The notes beneath the pieces are model-generated. The model was not told the DNA's origin. It searched no databases and was given only the letters and a program-made list of their open reading frames with translations. Positions 56,570-64,000 of a stretch of DNA of 64,000 bases are shown piece by piece. The position numbers and the translations under genes are program-made. Position 1 is the first letter of the stretch, and each line of letters opens with the position of its first letter. This DNA comes from Biomphalaria glabrata (lineage: Eukaryota > Mollusca > Gastropoda > Planorbidae): contig NC_074721.1 in assembly GCF_947242115.1 (NCBI RefSeq), forward strand, positions 6,002,501 to 6,066,500. Reading direction: 5' to 3'.

Positions 56570-58168
56570 CATGGGCGTAGCCAGGGGGGGGTTCTTGGGG
56601 TTCAAACCCCCCCCCCCCGAAATGAAATCCCCCCCCCTGCGGAATAAAGTGACTGATTTTTGCTTTCATTTTATTTATTTTAGGTGAGATTTTAATACTA
56701 AATCATCACTTACCACAGCACAGCCGAGGCAGTTTTGAGTTAAAAACCCTCTACCAGGGGGTTTTGAGTTTAAATCCCCCTACCTGGGGGTTTTGAGATT
56801 TTAAAAACCCCTATCAGGGGGTTTTGAGTTACAAATCCCTCTACCAGGGGGCTTTGAGTTTAAAACCCCCTACAGGGGGTTTTGAATTTTAAACCCCCTA
56901 CCAGAGGTTTTTGCAGTTAAATCCCCCTCTTCTATAAAACAAAACACAAAAAAATGCAAACAACAATCCCCAAATTCCAACAGCACAGTTGAGGAAGATT
57001 TTGATTTTAAAACCCCATCCAAAATTTACGATAATCCCATCTTCAATATAAAAAAAGCTAATTACACACTCAAAATTCTATGAGCGTAGCCAAAGGGGTT
57101 TTGAGTTTAACCCCCCTCCCCCTTCCAGTTGGGGTTTGAAGCTAAAAAGTACCTCTTCAATATAAAAAAAAAAGCAAATTACACACTATAAAATCTATGA
57201 GCGTAGCCAAAGGGGTTTTGAGTTTAAATCCCCCTCCTCCAGATGGCTTTTTCTTTAAAGTTTAAAACCCCTACAGATGGTTTTCAGTTTAAAATTCCCC
57301 TACAGAGCGTTTAGAGTTGAAAACCTCTCTCTTCAATATTATTTTAAAGCAAACTACAGTCACCAAATTCTATGATCGTAGCTAAATGGGGTTTTGAATT
57401 AAAAACAAAACAAAAAAAAAACAGAGATTTTTTAGTTTAAAACCCCTCATCAGATGATTTCACGAAAAAACTTTCCTTTTCTATATAAAATCTAAGCGAA
57501 ATACAGGCATGAAATTCCAAGAGCGTAGTCAAGAAAGGTTACAAATTTCTACCAGTGGCTTGGGCTCCATTAATAAAGTGTGAATAGTCTTCTGCCGAAA
57601 TTGAAAATCATTAAATGTGTCTCAACAAAGATGGCTAAGACAGATTTTAGGAGTCAGTCATAAATCAAAGAAATCATATGCCGAACTGGGAGTCGAATCC
57701 TTAGAAGGTTGTGACAGAGCGTCGCACGAGGTTTTGCGGGGCATGTTTTCCGACAAAAGGAATTATGCAAAATAAGAGTTGCGGAAACAGCTTGCCGGAA
57801 AATGCGCCGAACGGCACGAGAGGGTCTAAGTCAGTAAGTTTTTTGAAATAATACTTTTTAATAGCAAGATAATGCATTGTAGATACCTCAGAATATGCAT
57901 TTTGTTGGCTTTCAATGCCAGAAATAGTGCTCGGAGGCGGGGCTTCGCCCCGCGCTGGGGGAGCGCTGCGAACTCCCCCAGACCCCCTTGCTAGCAAGGG
58001 CGGGGAGTCTACAATAAACAATAAACGTCTTCCCAATGGGTCAGAATGTAATAAAGATTAATTATGTACACACACACACATATATTTTTTTTTTCGCGGG
58101 GGGGGGGGGGGAGGTCCGGGGGGATTTCCCAAAACCCTCCCCGAAAAAAAATCCTGGCTACGCCCATG
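56570..58168. mobile_element. hAT-like element, 1.6 kb, non-autonomous
   Basis: Inverted ends CATGGGCGTAGCCAGG and CCTGGCTACGCCCATG, flanked by the perfect 8-bp duplication TCAGTATC (56562-56569 and 58169-58176). The left half is a degenerate array of ggggttttgagtttaaa words with pyrimidine runs. A GC-rich block lies at 57930-58005. No transposase was seen. Confidence 0.87.
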
Positions 58169-58406
58169 TCAGTATCACTGTCATTGAAGGAGCTCTTAAG
58201 GGCGTCTTTGTAGAGATGTCCACAAAGAGTCATTAAATTATTAAAAATATTCTAATTTAAGCTAAACTATAAAATTCGTTGTTTTTTTTGATATCATAAT
58301 ATTTGTGACGGTTTCCAAGAGACCGTGGGAGATCTCTCACAAAGGCTGCGGTACACACATTTGAGACCTAAAGGAAGTGCCTTATTGGAGACAGGCGCAG
58401 AAAATC

Positions 58407-58652
58407 CTAATCGACGATACTATCGTTGATTTGAACTCATTAAATTAAATTAGTGTTTGATTTTATAAACGTTACTTTGTCTTGTTTTAAAAGAGCACAC
58501 ATTCCCCTTTAAATCTATACCAAATAAAACATTTTCTGATTGCTAAAAAAAAATTAAATTTGAAGCTTAATCATAACAGGGTAATGAAATACTGCTGTGC
58601 AAAAAAAAAGGAATCCCGTTTAAACGTAGACAATTATAATGGAAAGAGTTAA
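58407..58652 (+). mobile_element. TTAA-type MITE, left end eroded
   Basis: The right end is aatggaaagagttaa. The interior gacgatactatcgttgattt, aagagcacacattcccc and agggtaatgaaatact matches the family at 33186 and 55722. Confidence 0.55.
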
Positions 58653-60024
58653 TTTGTTTTAAATATAAAAAAATAATTTAAATTTGGCTAGAGAACTAGA
58701 AAATATTTCTATCGAACAAACTATAAATCTTCGGGTATTTCCACATGTAGACCCTATTGATTCAAAAGTCTAATAAACTAATGTAAATTAATGTTTAAGC
58801 ACATTTTATGCATCGTCTAAAAATTTTAGATCAAAAAGCATAGCATTGGAATATTATGAAGTCTAGAAGATTTATACTTTTGCTTAACCAGAATTGTTGT
58901 TAGCTTAAATTTCGAACAGATGTACATCCATAGATAAGATTCGCCTATTAAACACAAAGTCACTGCTGCGACTAATAAGATCTTTTAATTAAATCTTTTA
59001 TTTTTAAAGAACATTTGTATGCATGTATTCAGATTCCAAAGGAGCTCTTATCTTAAAGAAATCCCCAAACTGACACCACTGAACCAAAAATAGAATCCCT
59101 CTACAGGGGACCACCATTTTTGCTTATAACAGCAACAAAACTGAGTCTGACATATGCAATCGTAATTTATAATTCATAAATGCTAGAAATTTTTATATAT
59201 TGTTTAAAAAACGTTTCCACATTGCGACTGCTTTTAGATGACTGCACAAAACAACAGACTCAATGATATTTAAAATGCGCATGTGGGTGGAGTCTTATAG
59301 AATAAATTGACAGATATAAAACATAAAGTCATTGAAGTGATAGCAACTACATGTTTGTGGGGATATTGCCAAGAATATATTCGCAAAGCATGTTTTTGAA
59401 TGTTAACAAATGTCCAGGACGCTTTAAAAAGTTACAAGCTTTATTGTTGGATCTGTAGAATATAAACTCGACTGTGTAAAGGATGGTATTTGCAGTTTTT
59501 CAAATCAATAGTGCTCCATGAAGTTTCAACGAAAAATCTTAATTTTATAAAAAAAACTCTCATGTGTAGTTATAGCCATATTAAATATGGGTTGGAGTCT
59601 TGTAACAAACAGATGTAAAACAAACCGAAATTTTTAAAAAGATTGGATGACCTTAAAATTATTATCGTCGAAATAAGCTTGTGGCTATTGACATTAATTT
59701 ACTTGTGTAAGCAATCTTCTTTAAAAAAAAAAGGATTTTCAAAGCTTCTCAAATTTTGAGCCTTCGTATCCGTTATTCACAACGTGAAGTCGCTCACAAG
59801 AAGGAACCTATAGACTTCTGTTTTTCTAACTACTAAAGTTAACCCTTAAAGTGCTGAGCTGTTTTAAAATGAGTGCATACAATATGGAATTTCGATTCTG
59901 ATGATTAAAGGCTAAGCTACCACACGCGTCTTAAGGGTTAAAGATAGGATTCAACATCAAGACCTGGAAGTCGAACAAACTTGTTACTATTTTCAGCACA
60001 TGATGTATCAAACGAAATTCTAAA
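58653..60024. other. Upstream region of the GRL101-like receptor
   Basis: AT-rich, with no recognised repeat or gene. It presumably holds the promoter. No convincing TATA box can be singled out because TA-rich words are everywhere. Confidence 0.4.
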
Positions 60025-63000
60025 ATGGATTTATTATTTCGTGTAGCGGAAATTTCTCTAGTGTGGAGTGCAGTGGTTCAATCTAGTCCAGATGACATCT
60101 GCCAAAGCAACGACATTGATCTTGTGATTATAATAGACTGTCTTTTCCCGCCCTTGCAATGGGGCATGATACAAAATATTGTGGGTTTATTTAATACTAC
60201 AAGATCACGAGATGAAACTAAAAATCTGAATGTGGAATTATTCGATTTATTTAGCCAGAGTAAGTTCATTATTGATGACTCGAACATTGACAATGTTTCC
60301 GACCTTTGCCAAATGATTACGGATGCTTTAGATGACAATGTATTTAAACTAGAACAAAGCTTAAAAAGAGAAAATTATAATTCTTCAAATTTGATTATCA
60401 TTGCTATCTATAGAAAAAACAATAGACACAAACCCAATCATTATTTACGTAATGTAAAATACAAAAAGCTTTTAGAAATTTGCATAACGCATGGGAGAGA
60501 TAAATGCAAATCAAACCATTCTCCTAACTATGTCAAAGTTGACAGCGAAGACGACCTAAAGTATAACAATGACGTAAGTCTAAAGTTATGTTCTCGATGC
60601 TTAAGGAGCTGGTTTCCAATAAACGATGCGCAAAATAAACGTCTCATTAGCTCTTGTTTTCATTTTGATGAACAAAAAAATAGCCTAAGTTGGCAGGAAG
60701 CTGCAAACAACTGTAGACAAAAAAGGTCACATTTAATAACATTTGAAACAATACAGAGTTTTAAAATCTTTACTTCAGGCTTGAAGAATATTGAAAGTTT
60801 TTTAAAACTTGACTTCAGTTCAGAGGCTTTAACACTCTTTTATATAGGTCTGAATACCCTGAATGTCAGATACAATAAACATTTAGTGTGGATTAATAAC
60901 AATCCCATGGATGTGTTTTTGTACTCTGTAATAGAAAATTGGAGAAAATCTTTTAACAGCGAGAAAACTTGCTTTGCTTTGAAGTATAATGCTTTACAAA
61001 ACAAGAAGAAAATGATTACCAACGTAGATTGCACATCGAAGAAGTCGAAATATAGTTTTTGTGAACAAAAAATTTTTCAATCATTTAAAGCTATAAAAAG
61101 TAATTCACAAATGCGTACGTATGCGGTTCCTAATGATAACTTTATTAACAACAACAGTAAGATTACTTCTATTTCGAATAGCAAAACTTTATCCGGAATT
61201 GATTTTCCGAAATTTTTTTGTAAAGAAAATTCTGATCCGCAGTCGTATAACTATGTTTGTGACGGGGTGTTAGATTGCGTCAATAAAATGGATGAAAAAA
61301 GATGTAACTATGACATTCAAAAATTAGAAGAATGCATTAAAAACGAAAGGTTTGTGTGTAGAGAGCCCAACGTTCATGGGCTTACATGTATTGCTAGAAG
61401 GCAAGTGTGTGATATGATTAAAGATTGTCCAGATGGAAGTGATGAGTCAAACTGTGACGATTGTATTTTCACTCAGTGCTCACCAAATGTTTGTATTCCT
61501 GACCATTGGACGCTGAATTGTTCTATAATTAATCAAGAAAGAATGAATGAACCTGATGACAAGTTAAGTCTAAATAATACCATTATCACTGAGTCTAAGT
61601 TACATAACTTGAATGAGTTGAAAACTATGTGTAACTTAACTTATAATGAAAGTAATGAGATGTATAACAAACTTAAGTATAATCAGGATTGGGCTCCGAA
61701 ATGTATTGATATAAAAGACAGGCATGGCGCTCATATTGGATGTTCTGATTTTTCACATTTGCGGAACTGCTCAATGTTCCAATGTCCTGAAGGTTTCTCA
61801 AAGTGTTGGGAATCTTATTGTATTCCAGATTCATTTATTCACGATGGGGTCAAAGATTGTCCTCATGGGGAAGACGAAGAAGAACATATCGTTACTACCG
61901 GACTACACTTTGCATGTTACCTCAGTTCTAAGAAACTTCATCCTATCTATATCTGTGACGGTAAACCACAATGCCCTAGAGGTGATGATGAGTTAAACTG
62001 TCAAGTCCTGCATTGTCCATCTGGTTTCATCTGTCTGGACGGGACGGTCAGTGTCAACGACACAAACACTTTGCTCAACATGTCTTCCTTTTCCCCAGAC
62101 ACAACATATTTAGATATTTCTGGTATTGATGTGTCTCCAACGGAGAATTTTCTAAATATCCAACATTTAAAAAAATTGTTGGTTTTCATTGTTTCCAGGT
62201 GTCGTATTGATGATAACACACAAATTATAGCTGATAGTAATGTGATTTATCATTTAGATGTCAGCTACAATAACCTTTCAAAATTTTCTTATTCCGATTT
62301 GATTTCAAACTTTTTGAACATTTTTTTCCTAAATGTTTCACATAATACTGAGCTCCATTTTATTCCACGATTTTATTTCAGAAGGTTTGAGAAACTTACT
62401 TACTTAGATCTTTCATTTTCTAAAATTAGTGAAATCAATTTAAAATATAATCAAGAAATGAAATATCTATATTTCTTAGAAACAAATTTAGAGAATATCG
62501 ATCTGTCTGGAAATGCCAGATATCGAATTATTGACTTAAGAAATACTCGCGTTTCAGATACCACAAAAGAAAATTTTTTCAACAACATTAGTGTAAGAGA
62601 TAAAGTGTTAGCAGACTACAAACTTTGTTGTTCATATTTCAGAGGAGAAAAACTTCTAGCTCATCAATGTGAAGCAGAAGAAGAAACTTTATCAACTTGT
62701 GAGGATCTTATCGGACATTCTTTAAAACGAGTCTTTCTCTGGATTGTTGCAATTTGTGCAGTTTTGGGAAATATGATCTCTTTGGGCTACCGTATTTTAT
62801 TTGAACGAGCAACACTTTACCTGCCATATTTATTATTTGTTACTTGTCTTGGTGTTTCTGATCTTCTGATGGGTATTTACCTTGTCATTATTGCCTCTGT
62901 AGATGTAGTTTATAGAAATATCTACATTATATATGAATCTTCTTGGAAACAAAGTACACTGTGTCAGATAGCCGGAACTTTGGCCACATTGTCCAGTGAA

Positions 63001-63618
63001 ACGTCCACTTTTTTTATTCTGCTCATAACACTTGAAAGATTTCTGACCATCAGATTTCCTTTTGGTGAGCACAAAATCTCAAAATTGGGTAAATATGTTT
63101 TGATATCTTTAGCTTGGTGTTTGGGATTTCTCTTGTCTGTAATTCCCACAATGTATGAAGAAAATTCTTTATACTCCACTAATGGAATGTGTCTTGGATT
63201 TCCTTTGAGGAAGTCTAATGGTATCGCTTGGATTTATTCTGTGACCATATTTCTTTTCTTTAACTCTTTTTTGTTCATCGTTATCGCCATTGGTCAGTTT
63301 TTAATTTTCATGACAATATCTCAACATAGTTCTAAGTTTAAAACTGAATGTCAAACTTCAGCTAGAAGAGCAGATAACATTACAGTGGCTCTCAAACTGT
63401 CAGTAGTAGTGCTGTCAAACTTTATCTGCTGGTTTCCAGTTTGTGTCATGGGAATAAGGACAGTGGTCAGTGACTATGAAGTGACCAGTGAGACCTATTC
63501 CTGGATAATAGCTCTAGTGCTGCCCATTAACTCGGCCTTAAATCCAATTCTGTACACATTACCCCGCGTGTACAAATTATGGACAGAATTTAGGCGAAGA
63601 AAATCTTCAGCTGCATAA
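60025..63618 (+). CDS. GRL101-like GPCR with lectin, LDLa and LRR ectodomain
   Basis: A single open frame of 1197 residues at the cell surface. Order: a weak signal sequence (about 1-20); a region of about 30-200 with a faint VWA-like pattern (DIDLVIIID); a C-type lectin-like domain at about 209-349 (SCFHF, LVWINNNPMD, SFCEQ); LDLa repeats at about 397-427, 442-478 (DCPDGSDESNC), 584-622 and 628-658 (CDGKPQCPRGDDELNC), plus a partial one; leucine-rich repeats at about 687-858; seven helices at about 903-1185. Class A marks: GNMISL (TM1), SDLLMG (TM2), ERF in place of DRY, CWFP (TM6), NPILY (TM7). LDLa-LRR-7TM is the plan of relaxin-type receptors and Lymnaea GRL101; the lectin domain is an addition. 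Ligand unknown. The absence of introns in so modular a gene suggests retrocopy origin or intron loss. The frame is intact and AATAAA follows. Confidence 0.94.
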   Translation: MDLLFRVAEISLVWSAVVQSSPDDICQSNDIDLVIIIDCLFPPLQWGMIQNIVGLFNTTRSRDETKNLNVELFDLFSQSKFIIDDSNIDNVSDLCQMITDALDDNVFKLEQSLKRENYNSSNLIIIAIYRKNNRHKPNHYLRNVKYKKLLEICITHGRDKCKSNHSPNYVKVDSEDDLKYNNDVSLKLCSRCLRSWFPINDAQNKRLISSCFHFDEQKNSLSWQEAANNCRQKRSHLITFETIQSFKIFTSGLKNIESFLKLDFSSEALTLFYIGLNTLNVRYNKHLVWINNNPMDVFLYSVIENWRKSFNSEKTCFALKYNALQNKKKMITNVDCTSKKSKYSFCEQKIFQSFKAIKSNSQMRTYAVPNDNFINNNSKITSISNSKTLSGIDFPKFFCKENSDPQSYNYVCDGVLDCVNKMDEKRCNYDIQKLEECIKNERFVCREPNVHGLTCIARRQVCDMIKDCPDGSDESNCDDCIFTQCSPNVCIPDHWTLNCSIINQERMNEPDDKLSLNNTIITESKLHNLNELKTMCNLTYNESNEMYNKLKYNQDWAPKCIDIKDRHGAHIGCSDFSHLRNCSMFQCPEGFSKCWESYCIPDSFIHDGVKDCPHGEDEEEHIVTTGLHFACYLSSKKLHPIYICDGKPQCPRGDDELNCQVLHCPSGFICLDGTVSVNDTNTLLNMSSFSPDTTYLDISGIDVSPTENFLNIQHLKKLLVFIVSRCRIDDNTQIIADSNVIYHLDVSYNNLSKFSYSDLISNFLNIFFLNVSHNTELHFIPRFYFRRFEKLTYLDLSFSKISEINLKYNQEMKYLYFLETNLENIDLSGNARYRIIDLRNTRVSDTTKENFFNNISVRDKVLADYKLCCSYFRGEKLLAHQCEAEEETLSTCEDLIGHSLKRVFLWIVAICAVLGNMISLGYRILFERATLYLPYLLFVTCLGVSDLLMGIYLVIIASVDVVYRNIYIIYESSWKQSTLCQIAGTLATLSSETSTFFILLITLERFLTIRFPFGEHKISKLGKYVLISLAWCLGFLLSVIPTMYEENSLYSTNGMCLGFPLRKSNGIAWIYSVTIFLFFNSFLFIVIAIGQFLIFMTISQHSSKFKTECQTSARRADNITVALKLSVVVLSNFICWFPVCVMGIRTVVSDYEVTSETYSWIIALVLPINSALNPILYTLPRVYKLWTEFRRRKSSAA

Positions 63619-63708
63619 TTCTAAAAATTTTCCTTCATTTTTGTTTTCATATATATAATTAGATTTTAGACTGACATGTTTTATGATATGGAACATTTTC
63701 AATTACTT

Positions 63709-63714
63709 AATAAA
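63709..63714 (+). terminator. Polyadenylation signal of the GRL101-like gene
   Basis: AATAAA about 90 nt after the TAA stop at 63616-63618. Confidence 0.65.
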
Positions 63715-63844
63715 ATGTTATCGTGTATCATGATTTTCATCTTGAGCATTATAATTTAATTTTTATTTCCAGTATATTAAACTTGTTCATAAAACAACAT
63801 AACTTATTCAAAACCTTTTTGGTAGATCTACTATGTTTGTTTGT

Positions 63845-64000
63845 TTTAAATGTTTCTGATGCTCCTTCAGAGTTGAAGATAATGAACTTCTTAGTACAAA
63901 CCTTCCACATGACAACGGGGGATGGGAGCGGGAAGGGTTTGAACCCGGGACTATCGAAAAGTTCGAACGACTGGCCAGAGCACAAACCGCACGACCGGGC
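63845..64000 (-). repeat. SINE family B, cut by the window end
   Basis: Reverse copy: gatgctccttcagagttgaa, gggtttgaacccgggacta, gcacaaaccgcacgaccggg. It matches 30497-30660 closely. Confidence 0.8.

Larger units (their letters stand above)
56000..58240 (-). mobile_element. LINE 3' end split by a SINE and a hAT element
   Basis: Segments at about 56018-56093, 56349-56569 and 58169-58240 align in order with the LINE at 28860-29415 (ctcctctttcgtgatcaaag, cttctctcagctttttgttg, gaaggagctcttaagggcgt). The two interruptions are the elements at 56094-56348 and 56570-58168. Confidence 0.88.

Noticed and set aside
57701-58036. Pro/Arg-rich frame on the minus strand
   Set aside because: Runs through the GC-rich block of the hAT-like element, with no recognisable domain and poor context.

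Overview
The window looks like nuclear DNA of a pulmonate gastropod, probably a freshwater snail. It is AT-rich, has long introns, and is packed with LINE tails, tRNA-derived SINEs, hAT-type MITEs and minisatellites. Three genes are split by spliceosomal introns. The fourth is a large receptor of the GRL101 type, first described from Lymnaea. The species cannot be fixed from the sequence alone.

Layout. (1) 3391-13166, minus strand: a complete seven-exon GH9 endoglucanase (cellulase) gene of 462 codons. (2) 18676-39390, minus: a secreted protein of about 507 residues with a signal peptide, six amphipathic 11-residue repeats, a string of microexon-encoded linkers and two von Willebrand factor A (VWA) domains. 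(3) 42777-54071, minus: a shorter paralogue of about 238 residues with a signal peptide and one VWA domain whose metal site is partly lost. (4) 60025-63618, plus: an intronless 1197-residue receptor with a C-type lectin-like domain, LDLa repeats, leucine-rich repeats and a rhodopsin-type seven-helix domain. All exon junctions given here were worked out from reading frame, GT/AG (once GC/AG) borders and phase. Each of the three spliced gene models sums to a multiple of three and closes on a stop codon.

Between and inside the genes are at least three SINE families, several non-LTR retrotransposon tails (one with a 5' inversion), and hAT-like elements with 8-bp target duplications, including copies resembling the SPIN family. 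There are also a TA-flanked TIR element, a TTAA-flanked MITE family, one LTR retrotransposon relic with only a gag/protease-type interior, and about ten tandem-repeat arrays. Two arrays span splice donors and one abuts the start codon of the second VWA gene.

How the genes relate. The two VWA genes are clearly duplicates: first exons of equal length, and the same three-exon split and intron phases in every VWA copy. Both products should be secreted. The cellulase is a digestive enzyme. The receptor is a cell-surface protein of unknown ligand, and its N-terminus has a weak VWA-like pattern. No direct functional link between the four genes can be shown from sequence.
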